Part shown: positions 50,307 to 62,871 of the stretch, in pieces
Numbering within the stretch: position 1 is the stretch's first letter
Layout of the letters: each line of letters starts with the position of its first letter
Assembly (NCBI GenBank): GCA_033182465.1
Contig: CP137318.1
Span: forward strand, 310,001 to 374,000
Length of the DNA: 64,000 nucleotides
From: Sanghuangporus weigelae
Taxonomy: Eukaryota > Basidiomycota > Agaricomycetes > Hymenochaetales > Hymenochaetaceae
Direction: 5' to 3'
Notes under the pieces: generated by a model
What the model was told of the DNA's origin: nothing
The model's input: only the letters and a program-made list of their open reading frames with translations
The model's database searches: none
Program-made: the position numbers and the translations under genes

Positions 50307-50745
50307 CCTTCCCCCCAAAAGCGAGAACATCAAGTTTACAATGGATCATGCTTGGCTTTTTTAAGCCATCTCAGTACTTGCAATCACCATGAGGCCGCAA
50401 GGCTCATCTGGTTGGACAGAAAATGGCAAAACAGGCTTCTAGGTTTTGAACAAGAGTAAAATTCACGATTCGTCGAAGCTGCCTGCCGTGTTCCCAGAAC
50501 TGTTTTCATGGACAGTGTGCTACCTCGCGGAGATCATATCGCCACATAATCTCCGCTATGGAAATGCCATAACCAGACCCCTTCATTGGGCCACACCTTG
50601 CTGCTACAATGTGTCGTTTAACTCAAGCTTCAAGGGGACTGACCTCCACTTAAAAACCGTCCTACCGATCGCAGTTGCTAACCCAGTCTCAACGAGTCTT
50701 AGCTCCCTTCTGCCGTCGCATATTGATACTCGCTCATACCAAGAA
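50307..50745. other. Spacer between the NIF3 copies
   Basis: About 440 bp. An open frame runs into NIF3 copy B from 50446, but its extra 100 residues match nothing in copy A, so I leave them as upstream sequence. Confidence 0.45.
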
Positions 50746-52037
50746 ATGTCGCACTTCGTAGAAGATGCCTGCAGCGTTATGGAGCTCATTGCTCCCCTAG
50801 AGCTTGCGGACTCTAATGACAATGTACGTAGCTTCTTTTAGGACCCTCGGACTGGACTGGAAAAAACTGATAATCGATTCAATAGGTGGGACTTATGCTA
50901 GGTTTGTTCATATCCTGTAATGTGTTACTTTAAAAACTTTACTGACGTGATTTGGCATGGATGGAAAGAGGCTCAGCCCATGAAACGTCCCCAGAATAAG
51001 ATCTTCCTGACGATTGAGTGTGTTGACATACTTCTTTCTCGTGTTCCTACTCACCCTATAATATTTGCTTTATCAAAATATGACAACAGCCTAACGCCAG
51101 TCGCTGTTCGTGAGGCTATCCTGTCGCAAGCAAGCTTGATTATCACCTATCGACCACCAATCACACGCCCACTCTCCTCACTCACACTTGCCGACCCAAT
51201 GCAGCGATCCCTGCTTCGTTTGGCTCAGGCTGGAATCAGCGTCTATTCCCCTCACACCGCACTGGTCGTGACCGAGGGAGGAATCAACAATTGGATAGCA
51301 GAAGCCCTGATTGGTAGCCAAACGCAACCCAATGGAGCAGCCAACCAGCTTAATGGGAAAGTATCCCAAGATCTTGCTCTGCGAAAAAAGGTCTTAGAAC
51401 ATCCCAAGGAAGAAGACAGTGATAGCGACAATAAAGATGAAGGAAGAATTCTTACCCTTCCGTCGCCTGGTCTCAAGCTTATTGAAATTATCGAGAAGGT
51501 TAAGCGCCATCTGGGCGTCAATTTTGGTAAGCAGACCTCAATTCTGCAACGAATATACTTGATATATCCTATCGTTGCCGTGTGCGCAGTACATGCGGCC
51601 AGACCTTACGAGAAAGATGGACGATACATACGCAAAGTAGCCATCTCCGCCGGTCCAGCTGGTTCTGCATTCGAAGACATAGACGCTCACTTATACATCA
51701 CTAGTGAGATGCCGCTTGTAAGTCGCATCATAATCTATCTCGAAGCAGATCTTCTAAATACATTTCTAGGATGACATCCTTACGATGAAGGCAAGAGGTC
51801 GATTTGTCCTTCTATGTATGTTCCCTCTTCATCCGGGTTGCTTTCTTGCTTCACCCTTAACATGACACATTTCATTTACTATTCTGCTTACCAACAGTGG
51901 GACTTTCGACAGCCGAGGAAAGTTATCTCAAGGAGCTTAAAAAGAAGCTCCTCAGTACCCGGGACCAAACACCCAACCTGGCGCATTTGGATTCTGTTCA
52001 AGTTTGTTCAACGAATAAGATTGTGGTGTCGTACTAG
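50746..52037 (+). CDS. NIF3 family protein, copy B (metal ligands replaced)
   Basis: The tandem paralogue of copy A. It starts MSHFVEDACSVMELIAPLEL and ADSNDN, aligned with copy A's start. The main exon carries AVREAILSQASLIITYRPPI, AQAGISVYSPHTALVV, GGINNWIAEAL, and a Lys/Asp/Glu-rich insert of about 40 residues. The next exon has ARPYEKDGRYIRKVAISAGP and AFEDIDAHLYITSEM. The last exon (from about 51898) has GLSTAEESYLKELKKKLL, stop 52035-52037. Against copy A, the His of YHP is Arg, the Asp of TALD is Val, and the His of GHT is Leu; the Glu remains. The frame stays open over all exons. If expressed, it probably cannot hold the dinuclear metal centre. Confidence 0.8.
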
Positions 52038-52291
52038 TGCCGTCTTGCATTGCAAGAGATTTTCAACATGAGACTCGATTCCTGTTTCTTAATACTGGGC
52101 GTTGACTTGCTTTGGGCATCGCCATTTGTTTGTAATTTTGACTAGCGAAAAACGCTAATAAATAGAACAGAAGAAGAATCTACTACCTTGCATTGTCAGA
52201 AACGAATTTTCTTTAAAGGGAAGAAACATTCTAATAAAGACAGGAATAAACCCAGCGGACAGTAGGAAAGGAAGAAAAAGCAACTTTGCGT

Positions 52292-55200
52292 CTACAATGG
52301 TATGGGCGCCTTGTTCTCTTTTTGTGCTGAAGCCAGACACGCATACGGAACAAGAAATCAGTATCAGAAAGTACATTATCCAAAGAACACTTACCCAACG
52401 TGATTCGATCGCCGAGCGACAATGCAATACCTTGCGTCTTGCTCCTGATGCGTACATGACCGGAAATCGCCCCACTTTCGGTCTTCTCGATGCTCAAATT
52501 TGCCAAGGCATCTTCACCAAACAAGCTACGAGCGTAGAGGTTGGCAGACAGGAAAGCGCAATCGCCTGACATGGCGCCCTCGGGCGTTAGACATGCCATG
52601 TTTGTTGAGCTCATTATATGTCGTAGGTATGCTTGGAGATCACTACGATCAAACGGAGAGGTATCAGAACGTTCGGCCTTGTCGTATCTGATGAGAGAAC
52701 ATACGTGATCGATGTTGTGACATTCACACGGTTCTCCCACTCAAACTCGGTCCACATGCTGCGGAACTGCGCCTCATTACAGTACGCGGGCTTGATGTAG
52801 TCCATAATATCAATATGAATGTCGTTCAGCACGACGCATGACTCCGCAAGCCCTGCTCCCTCCCAGAGGATGTTTCCGAAGATTACACCTGTTTCCGTTG
52901 ATGATACCTGTATAAAAGGCTCAGGTTAAGAAACACGTAAGAGAAGGTGGCAATCAAATATAACATACCTTAATTGTCGCTTTGATGCTAAGGAAACTGT
53001 GGGGTGCAAGAGTATGTATTGTCGGTCGTTCAACGAGCTTGAGGTCACCTAGCGTCGCAAAGTCCAGAACAAGGTTCTGTAGCGTATCAGAGGTCTGGTT
53101 GACCAGTAATACATCTGAAAATCGTCAAGTTCAGTTCCGAAAGTCTCGAAAAGAAAGTCTTAAAAGAGTTGCCCATACCTAATAGAATGTCGAAACCAGT
53201 GACTTTGACATAAGCCTCCGCGTAAACAGCGTCCGAGAAACCAGTCAACTGTGAGATCCTGCTGAGACTCGAGATGAAATCTTCTTGAACTTCCGTCGCC
53301 CCAGTGGCACGGCCAACGTCCTCGTCATACTGAGGCCAATCTTCAGCTATCGGGATTAGCGAAGTTAGACGAGACTCACATCAAGGACCTCTTCCGCTGT
53401 TTTCTTCGAGAACTGTCTGAAGGTTAGTAGGTCGTCCACTTGGACGACGTTCTCCTTGCTCTCCTTGGCTTTCTTCTCTCTTTCTTTCTTCTATACCATC
53501 ATTTCGCCTGTTATCAGTATTGGCATTTCACATTACTGTCGCGAAATGGACGAACCTCTTGAGAATGGATCATACGACTGTACGCCGCCTTTGTATCTTT
53601 AAGGAACACTTCCTCAGCAGCGTCCCTGATCTTCAATTCGCTGATAGTCTGCAGGCAGTTCATAATCCGTTCTTGCGAGTCCTCGTCAATCGGAATAGTC
53701 ACAAATTTGGACTGGCCGACGCGGATGATGGAAGTCATTATAAGCATAGCCTAGAAGAAAAGGACAATCAGTACGCAAGACGAGAATATTAGTGTGACAG
53801 GGACCTCAGCGCGAAGTGCGTTTGCTGCCTGTATGTCAGATGAGACCTCGGAGAAGCGAAGCACAAGCTTCGCGAGAGTTGATGCAAGAACAGAACCTGT
53901 ATAGAAGTCGCCCTGGAGGATTAGGGCTTAGAGAAAAAGACATCAGAACTATACCAAGCACGGAAGAAACTCGAACACACTGCGCAATGGAGGCTTCGCA
54001 GCAGCTTTGATCGCTTCCAACCTCGCTGCTGACGTGCTCGTATAAGCAGACTCAGTCGCGTATGTTCCATCTGCAAGGACTCTCGGCTTGCTGGTAGTCT
54101 TCATCTCAGCCGGCTTATCCTTCTCGTCCTCCTCATCTCCACCTGCTTCATCTAGCAAACGCTGCTCGGCAGCGAGAATAGGTATCTCGCCGAGGACTGA
54201 ACGCAGGGCTTGAAATGCCGCTTGGGTCGCTGTTGCGTCAGGGCTGTACTCTCCGACAATCCACAAGGCGCCGCGGAAGACTTTCCCGGATTTGATATCT
54301 GGGAAGGTTTGGACAAGTTTCTCCGTGATTTCTGGCCGAAGGTCAGGGAACTTCTCGACCACCTCGCTATCGTACCGCTCAGCACCACGGGTTTTGGATT
54401 AGGACGATATCACATACCGGACGAAAGCAACGACATCCACGGCTGCAGGGTTGTTCGATTCGCCCAAGAATTCCATGAGCGCGTGCACAACGCTAGCAGC
54501 GACCTCAGAGAATTTGACAGCACAGACGTGAATAGACTGGATGAGCAGCTGACGATATTCTGCAATCTTCGCGGATATTAGTCTACGCAGAGATCAAGAA
54601 GTTCAAGCTAGCTACCTTCTCATAGTCCTCGGTCATTGTCCGCTGAAGCTGCTTCTTGAGGAAAAGAACGACTTCCTCGACGTTTCTACTCGTGACCATA
54701 GCCAAGCTGATGTTGATCGCTTTTCGTCGCACTTCGAGGTCGGGGCTGTACATCGCATTCAGTGACACCACGCAAATATGGAGATGGAAGATATACCTTG
54801 ACAAGACTCGAAGAATATCCATAACTAACGAATCAAGGACATGTTCGTGTTTCTGCCTTAGAGTCTCGAGTCGGTCGAGAACAATGAGCTTCACGTTGTT
54901 ATCTGATTCCTTGACAGCCAGCTCGATGAAACACGACGCAGCAGCTACATCAAATTGACTCAGCAAATTGCGCGTAGCAGCATAACAGTTAATACCTTTT
55001 ACGGCTGCAGGGTTCTGAGTCAAACTCGTAAGAGTTGTAGCGGCTTCGTATTTGACCGAATGGGAAGAAGCCGTCAAGAGTTCAAAAATCAAGCGTATAT
55101 ATCTTGGACGGTGAGACGAGTCGTTCTTGCAATCCAGCCTGATAACTTCAATAATGGCCAACTGGAGCTGCTCATCGAATCCGGGAATCTGATCATATAC

Positions 55201-56022
55201 GCTCAGGACGTACTCAATAGCACGAGGCATAGCGCAATTCGCGAGGAAAACGAAAGCGTTGCGTTTGCAGGACGAGTCCGACTCTGCCACAAGGAAAGTT
55301 TGAATGAGTTCTGGAGCATCCGGGATGAGGTACTCGAAGGCACGATAGATAGCGTAAACAGCGAAGACGGCATTCTTTCTGACATACGAGTGCCGGTGCT
55401 CGAGACAGGATCGGCAAGAAGGGATAAGAGGCTCCAGCAATTCTGAATCCTTGGCTATTTTTTGGAGGAATCGAAGAGTTTCTCCACGAATGTATTCGTT
55501 CGGATGTTGCTATACATACAATAGTCAGCGCTGGAGCTCATCGACAATGAACCAAAGGCTGGTCTCCACTTACGAGGTCATTTCGGATGGCATTACTGGA
55601 GGCAATGGACCGTTCAAAGACAAGTCTCCATAGATCAATCTCTCAACGTACCATACAAGGATCATCTCCTGCTTGAGCTTTCCATTCTCATCATACTTCG
55701 GACAAACTTCCCAATAAAAATGCAGCAACTTCTTGAGCTGTTTATTCTTCGAAGGCATCACGTATTGTATGATGGGCATTAACAATTGCGGCTAAAGTTC
55801 AAAGGACAGGTTCATTTTTCCTCCTCTTCCTGAAGTGCAAGCAATGAAGACGAGACTGACTTGCGAATTGCCGTTAACCGTAGACACGATGATCTTGCGT
55901 AGCGTGTCGATTTTGACTTCGTCTGAGCCCTTTTGAAGCGCAGAACGCAGTTCTTGCGTCGTCTGTGTCTCTGAACTATCCTCAAAGACAACCGTGTAGC
56001 ATATTGAGTCGGGCGAGGCCAT
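52292..56022 (-). CDS. SEC26: Coatomer subunit beta (COPI, beta-COP)
   Basis: The start ATG 56020-56022 gives [27 protein letters not shown]-like repeats follow over several exons: [100 protein letters not shown], and [21 protein letters not shown] charged linker (about 54060-54190) leads to the appendage domain, and the protein ends [51 protein letters not shown] with stop at 52292-52294. It is part of the F-subcomplex of the COPI coat for Golgi-to-ER and intra-Golgi transport. The order and length fit the family. It is convergent with NIF3 copy B. Confidence 0.95.
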
Positions 56023-56578
56023 GTTGCGAGTATGCAGCCGACGGATGAAATGAGAGTGTAGGCAAGAAATTGTCGGCGCGTACCAGAGACGCGCTGCCAC
56101 GACGTCGGACTTTGCCGGCTCGATTGGGAAATGATCGACATAATAAATATAAATATATTAAACACTATTTTCATCTCAACACGAACACGACACGAATGTG
56201 CTTTTATACTAGAGACCGAATGAAGCTTCCTAAAGGTAAACAGTTTCCCTCAGTTGCGGAAGATGGAACCGTATTTCAAAGATCTGTGGCCAATAGAGCG
56301 ACAAACAGGATCCTATGCTGCCGACCAAAACAATATCAACGATGACAACGAAGAGATTATCTTGAGAGAGTTTCCAGGACATAGACATCCTTAGCTACGC
56401 CGCGGGAACGCGTGCCCGGGCTATCAAGGCCACACTGCTGCAGGCTTACTTTACTAGGTCCGAAATTAGGAATTCTGGTGCATTCGTGATTCGGCAGGAA
56501 GTGATGAGCTAGCTATCTGATACAGGGCTAATTTACAAGATACAGTGTACAAACCTGGTGATAACGAGAAATAGGAAT
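56023..56578. other. Intergenic region between the coatomer and fasciclin genes
   Basis: About 560 bp with no supported gene. Contains the upstream region of the coatomer gene. Confidence 0.4.
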
Positions 56579-57350
56579 CTATCCGTATAGCGCGCCGTCA
56601 AGAAGATACAGTACCCCGTTAGCAGCCTAAACTCACTGTTAGAGTGCGACGTATAGACAGGAAGTACTAGCGAACCTCAGCCCTGTCCACAATGGAGATG
56701 TTCTCGTTCAGCACAACTCGTTGCCAATCGGGTTTGTCAGACCCCGGTGGCTCAGATTTGGAGCTGACGGTAACGGCAACGCCGTCCAGAAGGGTCTCAT
56801 ATTTTGATGATGGAGAGAGACTAGGGAGTGATTGCTGTAAAGAACTTAGCATGAAGTAGAAAGACGAACGAAGAACGGAAACACACGGGTACGATGTGAG
56901 CACTGATCCATCGCTGGACGTTTTCTTTTGAGCGAGCGTCAAATTCTTCCTCAGAAATGACGGTGTCGTCTACAGGGATAGGTCCTTGATGCCTTAATAG
57001 GTCATGCATATCAGAACTCATATATACAAGCGAACTTCGGTAATGACTTACGGCTTCCGCGAAAGCGCCATAACGGCCTTGTTCGTCGGTGCAAACACAG
57101 TGATTCTCGCATTACCCGCCTTCAATAGTTCGCCTACTTGCGTCTCCCTTGCATAAGAAAAGAATATCGATGCCGAAGTCTGCACGGTGAGGACGTCGGA
57201 AAGCATAAGGTTCATCGCCGGTCCGGATTCTGAAACGGAGTCTATTGCGATAGGAGATTGCTTTGAGATTGAAGGGTCGGAAGGGTCATGCACGACTGTG
57301 AGACCCGCAAGGAAGGAAGAGAACTTGAAAATGAGGTCGCTGAGAAGCAT
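56579..57350 (-). CDS. Fasciclin (FAS1) domain protein
   Basis: Starts at ATG 57348-57350 with a hydrophobic leader MLLSDLIFKFSSFLAGLTVV. The FAS1 fold follows: DVLTVQTSASIFFSYARETQ, ARITVFAPTNKAVMALSRKP, VQRWISAHIVP (the H1-box HIVP), KYETLLDGVAVTVSS, VVLNENISIVDRAE, and, after an intron at about 56670-56625, AANGVLYLLDGALYG ending at 56579-56581. The last exon was placed because it completes the terminal FAS1 motif NGVLYLLD. Such proteins are secreted or vacuolar and mediate adhesion or sorting. A single domain of about 190 residues is typical in fungi. A decayed relative lies at the right edge of the window. Confidence 0.82.
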
Positions 57351-57810
57351 TATGATGGTTGAAGTACAAGTACGACGAGGCAGCAGGCTTCGACGACGTC
57401 ACATTTTCGGAGGATGCCGCTTACAGCTACTCTTCACACACACAAATCCAATCTCCATCCCGTCCGTCCGTGAAGGAAATACGACAAGTACCAAAGATAC
57501 ATTTGATATCATTGAATGCCCTCCCTGGTCGCATCGTATGATAACTGATCAGAAAGTTCCTGAACCCCAGTGTCTATTTACGTTTCTCATTTTCAGTCGT
57601 CCAAAAGCCTTCCTTACCAAGCATGCAAATACCGAATGAGCACCAATTTGTGATAGTGCGTCATTTGTAACCGATTCCGGTTTGACCATATGGTATAGAG
57701 GGCGGCATACTCACATTAGTCACTGCACTGCGACCTAAAGTATTGCGTTCATCTCCTCATTCACCTGCTGGCGCCCAACTAAGTCGTGCGTCGCTTTTGA
57801 TTGTTCGATA
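57351..57810. other. Region upstream of the fasciclin gene
   Basis: About 460 bp between the fasciclin gene (-) and the reductase pseudogene (+). No supported gene. Confidence 0.4.
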
Positions 57811-58075
57811 TGGAGTACGATCTGAAGGGCATGCCATTTCGTTGACTTGGACCCTCTGGTCGACGCGTTCCGGTCTTTCCCTTGGCGGATGTCAGTTTCT
57901 GCTTCGACCTGTGCTATCTCACAATTTACTCAATATCTCCCATTCGAGGCTTACTCTGGGAGGAACGGTGACAGGCGATCCTGTCAAGGTGTGTTGCTCC
58001 TGGCCTCATCTTTGAGTAAAATATAGATCATGTCGATTCCTAGGAAATCATCAAAGTGGCCTTCGAAAAAGGCAC
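57811..58075 (+). pseudogene. Truncated aldo/keto reductase pseudogene (first exons only)
   Basis: MEYDLKGMPFR, a stop, then LGPSGRRVPVFPL; next LTLGGTVTGDPVK (about 57949-57987); then EIIKVAFEKG (from about 58044). These match the first exons of the reductase at 46158-48108, and the two introns between them sit at the same positions, so this is a DNA copy, not a retrocopy. An in-frame stop lies in the first exon at about 57844-57846. Similarity ends near 58075, so the catalytic part is lost. Confidence 0.82.
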
Positions 58076-58770
58076 CACAGGGACAATACAGTCTCATGCG
58101 GCTTCGTTGAAGCATATCCAGGGTCTAGCATGCATGAATTGTGCTCTAAATTCGAGCGTGTACATTTTGCTTGGGCCGAAAGGCCTCGCAAGGAACAGCG
58201 ACCCAGAAGCATATCCAATTTTGTGAGTATGATTGCTCTGCTTTATCTTCCTTTGCTAATGATTTATAGGCAAGATGATGAATGACGGCCATGCGAAAAT
58301 GTCTTGGGATTGGTATGGGATTGACATCATTCAGTAGTACTCAGCTGGACTTGTCGGATGGCCAATAAATCGCCAAGGATACATGGATCCCGACAGGATA
58401 GGATGAGCGAGGTCTCGCTGAAGCAAATCTCCGATACACCCAGCATGCTATTGGAAGCAGTACTACCCTGATGAGCTTGCGAAGCGACGCAAGACACTTG
58501 AAGCTTTCAGTGTTCCACTTGAAAAGTCAGCCCGTGCAACTTGAAAGGATAAAGCAAGAAGCGCAAGGCGTGGGTTGATTCAAGTTCTGACAAGGAAAAT
58601 TGCGATTTGGATGACAGTGGCGACACAGAAGAGAGGTGCTCGAAAGGCAAGCGACCTGAAAAGCCTTGCAAGAAGAGAAGGGGGAATGCGGAGGCCCTGC
58701 GACCTGCATTGCCCATCACGGAGATGCTTCCAAGGTCGCAGACGCTGCGAATGCTACCCAGTCTTGCGGT
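58070..58770 (+). pseudogene. Degenerate coding fragment of an unknown fungal family
   Basis: Protein-like pieces in more than one frame: GTTGTIQSHAASLKHIQGLA and YILLGPKGLARNSDPEAYP (58070-58222), AKMSWDWYGIDII and AGLVGWPINRQGYMDPDRIG (about 58290-58405), and a charged tail WVDSSSDKENCDLDDSGDTE (about 58575-58635) with RPEKPCKKRRGN. Stops and frame changes separate them. The WDWYGIDII...VGWP pattern reminds me of a protein family repeated in agaricomycete genomes, but that is from memory only. It follows the reductase fragment directly. Confidence 0.55.
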
Positions 58771-59193
58771 TCTCTGCTAGGTTTCTACCAATAGGCCTGC
58801 TCCTATGAGTACCTTGCAAGACATGCTATTTGGTGTGCATCTGCACTGCATGGTCGAATCTCTTGCTCCTCGATCATGCAGTTTGCCTGACCACTCCGCA
58901 ATCGACACGCCCTCTGAAATGGTATGTGGCATGCAGGCAGACACCCCTCATTTTGCCCACACCCTTGCAGTCTCAGGAGTATTTGTTCTGGCGTCTCCGT
59001 TTCCTGGATGAGAAGAGAGGTCAGAGAAGCAAGAGATTTAAAGAAGATCGCATACCTCGTATTTTCAGTGTCTGGGATACTTTCACTTACGTTGAGATCG
59101 AGAGACGCTGAACGCTTGTCCCCTTGCAGTGCAACCTCTATCCCTTGCTCGCCGCCTCCAAGCGTGTCCGGTGCCTACACGTCCGTGGAATCG

Positions 59194-60692
59194 TTAGTCG
59201 TGCTGGAGTATGTCATGGCCGGAAGAATAGAATATGGTGACGGACTTCTGCTTAGAGCCTGGCTTCTCGTCTCCATCATGGACCTCAAGATCCGTGTCCC
59301 CAACGCGTTCCTCACAGTCACTCACACCGATGGCCTCCCGCCACCCAGCAAATCTCTGTGCTTTAAATTCTTCCTTCTTTCTTTCGTGTCGCTTTTCCTC
59401 TGCCTCAATGTCCTCCGGCCGAATACCCCTAAACACATATGGCGCCATAAGAATCCAGTCCCACATATCGATCTCTCTTTCGCCCTCATCAAACTGTGCA
59501 ACGGTGTTGTCCCCGGTTCCCGATTGACGAGAATGCCTCCCATGACGCTCTTCATTACCTCCCGCACGACGGCGTTTCCGTTTCTGCTCGTCTTTCTTTC
59601 CTTTCCTATCTTCACCTTGCCGGAGAAATCCACCCGGACAATGGTTCTGGTTCTTCTCGGCGTCTTCTTGGACCTTCTTCTTTGCCTCCGGATGGCCAAA
59701 ACAGTAAAGTACATTGAAGGCATAAGTCACGTCGAGTAAGATACCTTTAGGTCGGTACTCCTCAACGACCTCTCCTTGTGGAGGGGGATCCACCAATCCG
59801 GCACCTCGTGTCATATCGGAATGGTTACCGTGATACAGGCTGTCACGAAGCATCTGATTCCCTAGAAAACAATGGATCGTGACACGATAGTCGTCGGGCT
59901 CAGCATTTATTCCACCCGGCACTTCATTAGTCTTTAGGAACTTGTTCGGAGTCTACGGGTAGATTAGTTAACAAGGTCGTAGATGTACATGGCACATTAC
60001 TCACCCTAAGGAATGCCACAGATTTAATAATATCAAAGGCAGCGCGAAGATTTTTGTTCATCATAATTATGTTCTGATGGTCATCGACGCCCATGGTATC
60101 ATCGGGCTCGCCAAGAGTTGCAAGAAGCCAGTGTAGATACTAAAAAGCAGAACGTGAGCAGCATTGATAACGCATAGCACTGATGCTTACATCGTCACCC
60201 TTGATGAGTGGTATGAGATGACACGTACCACAGATCTCCGGGGGCATACGCGTGAACGGACAACCACCGTAAACATTCTTCAGCTCCTCCGGCACGGCAG
60301 AAGACCGGCTAGAAGTAGTAGATTCACTGCGGGGAATGTCTCTCATCATCCAATCGAGGAAGTGCGCTTCTGCGACGTAGCAGAACACATAATGGTCTCC
60401 AGAGTTGACATCTTCTTCCATTTCTTGCTCAGCAAGGTCCTCACCCCCGGTAAGAAAACGAAGTGTTCCAACGATACCACATATGTTCACTGCTACATAT
60501 AGAAGCCATTTGCGCGGTTTCAAAGAGTAGAGCTCCATACTTTCATGAGGAACGTGCACCAGTGGGATGGGACTAGGATGGTGGCCGATATGCATGTACG
60601 ACAGAAGATATCTTTGTGTCATCATCTCCGTTATCTGGAGGACTACTGCTGGCTTGGGGCGCATTGACCTGAGTCACAGAGCCGACACTCAT
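59194..60692 (-). CDS. HNH-nuclease-like protein, fungal type
   Basis: Starts at ATG 60690-60692 (MSVGSVTQVNAPQASSSPPD). After an N-terminal part of about 110 residues comes a region with CPFTRMPPEICGTCHLIPLI and KGDD, then the next exon YLHWLLATLGEPDDTMGVDD and QNIIMMNKNLRAAFDIIKSV (about 60137-60012). The last exon begins TPNKFLKTNEVPGGINAEPD and ends at 59194 with a basic, charged C-terminal half. The layout CPxT...CxxxHLIPxxKG...N(x)nNL...FD resembles the HNH domains common in agaricomycete proteins of unknown role. The first His (HLIP) and a later Asn/Asp are visible; the last His of HNH is not certain. Activity is unproven. Confidence 0.62.
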
Positions 60693-60999
60693 GGTTCTGG
60701 GAGAGGAGGAGCAGAGTACTTGAAGGTTGAAGCAACAACTTGAAAACTTAAAAAATAAAATGAGACAAAGGAAATCACGTGCCACATTTTCCTCAGTCCC
60801 CGCGCCTGGCTAGGGCCTTCCAAGAGAATCAAACGTTCGAAAGAAAGAATTGAATCCAATCGACGAATAATTATTTTCCGTCGAGCTTATCCATGACTGC
60901 CAACTTGACAGGGACAGGGACACTTCAGAGGGGAAGGACGCATTCATTGGCAGGCGGAATCAATTCATCCAACATACTTCGGGACGGAGAAAGATGAGA
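60693..60999. other. Intergenic region upstream of the HNH-like gene
   Basis: About 310 bp between two minus-strand genes. No further feature recognised. Confidence 0.4.
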
Positions 61000-62871
61000 C
61001 TAGATATGCATAAAGGCTCGCGAGAAACTGAATAAGGTGTCCCAAAGCCATCTCTCCTTCAATCCGCATGGTAACTTCTCACTGACTCGGATGTCACGTC
61101 TACGCAAATCTTCTAACTCCGTTAGATAATACAAGGAATACGCAACTGTGAAACTTACCTCTTCCAACCCGTATCTGTTATTGAGTAATAGGCCCGAGAC
61201 AGGCTGCTTCATGTTTGTGCTCTCAATATTGCCCGTGGGAACCTGAAGTGTTCGTCCTCCTCGCTCGACTCCATTTCTCAATTCTTCGCGTAGATCTCTG
61301 CGCCTATTGAGCATCGAAAGTAGGGAACTGAAATAGACTGTTGTATGCATCACATATATAAGACCCTCATTGCTATAACAAGGAGGACATACGACTCGGA
61401 AGAGTAGTGTATATAGCAGCGTACGTCCCAGTGAGGAGCTGGATAACAAACTATCAACGCGACATTAGTACGTTAAGAGATAGGTAGCCTCTGAATTGCC
61501 AAACCGATATGAAAGCAGCAGCTGCCACGAGACTGGTAAGCAGTCCTGTGCTGATGACGTAAATGGCTAACTGCTTTATTATTTTGCCGGTCCTGTTTTG
61601 CATCAGTTTTGTTTGTCATTGTACGGGTAGCACAATTACTTACGTCGAGCATCCAGATCGTCCTTTCATTAGCAGATAACACAGAGAAAGCGAGCTGAAC
61701 AAGTCTGCTGAGACTGCTGAACCAAATGCTGCGCCGATCAACCACTTCACGTTGTTCCAGCCATCGTTCAGATGGTCTTGGCATGTAACTTTGCAAAAAA
61801 AAACATACAGATATTTCGTGCAAGCGTAAAAACGAGGAGAAAGAGAAGCTATTCCATGATATAATGAGCTCTTAGAATATGAGAATAGATCAAAATTGAC
61901 CGACAATCTAACTCCAAGAGCCATGGAGAATCCTGTCTCAAGAGTCAAAATGCTGACTCTCTGTAGTCGACTATGACAGCCTCACCAAACGTTGTAAGAT
62001 TAAAAATTGTCTACATGGAAAAGACTAATCAGCATCATTGCCATTGATACAACAGAACTGTCCATACCGCGATGAATGTCAAGAGTAAATTTCGATCACT
62101 CACTAGCGACACTGGAGTTCAGGAATGCTTCATTTTCATTGCAAGAGAAAGATTCTCTTACTGATCCAAATTCGCCGCATGTAGAACCTGTATTGATCGA
62201 GAGCCTATCAAGTCTTCATCTTTACAAGACTTCGATAAATGTACATACAGACGAATGATGAAACTGCTTGTTTCCTGAGTGAACGGCTAAAATGAGTCCC
62301 TCAGGCAAGTGAGGCAGAGAACTCAATGTTATCACCGATACTATGGCAAAAGCCTATTGGCAAGCAAATGGGTCAGAACGAGTGCGTTAGCAGTATTTCG
62401 CAGACAGAACCTACAGGCGTACTCCAGTTTATTACCTTCACAGACACGAAATTTGTGAAGTTCTCCACTAAAACAAAGTGACAGTTATGAATGACCAATG
62501 CAAGTTGCAACGATCCAAGTGACCTAGTTTCGAGTCTGAGCATATTTATTGCACCCATAGGATTTGTATTTACCACAGAAAAGCTATCTGTATTCAATTA
62601 AGATACTATCGTTCGCCATTAGTCGCGGAAGAAGCTCTTGGCTCACCATGAACTTCAAATATTTGGAATCCGATTTCGAGTTCTGAAAATAGGCTAGAGA
62701 CTGGATACTGACAATCCCATAAAGGCTGCAAAGCAGAGCGAACTCAGGCAAGTTTCGCATGTAGAATGAATAGACTCACATAGAAGCAATGGTATTTCCG
62801 ACGAAAACAGAACTGAGTACCTGATGGAAAAGAGACAGGACCTCTCCTGAGATTAGTGCATTCTCAGTCAT
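61000..62871 (-). CDS. DUF6534 family seven-helix membrane protein, copy 6
   Basis: The start ATG 62869-62871 gives MTENALISGEVLSLFHQVLS and SVFVGNTIASM. Exon 2 (about 62729-62648) encodes LYGIVSIQSLAYFQNSKSDS. Exon 3 (about 62550-62410) encodes SLQLALVIHNCHFVLVENFT. Further on are SADLFSSLSLCYLLMKGRSG (about 61718-61655) and KIIKQLAIYVISTGLLTSLV (about 61595-61520). The C-terminal exon has VYFSSLLSMLNRRRDLREEL and stops at 61000-61002; an intron near 61156-61110 probably joins EE to DLRRRDIRVSEKL. It is the most diverged copy here: the first helix is VFVGNTIASM, without the GLIL core. The function is unknown. Confidence 0.7.

Noticed and set aside
58924-59739. 271-residue plus-strand frame
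   Set aside because: It lies mostly antisense to the last exon of the HNH-like gene, whose minus-strand reading has a consistent splice structure.
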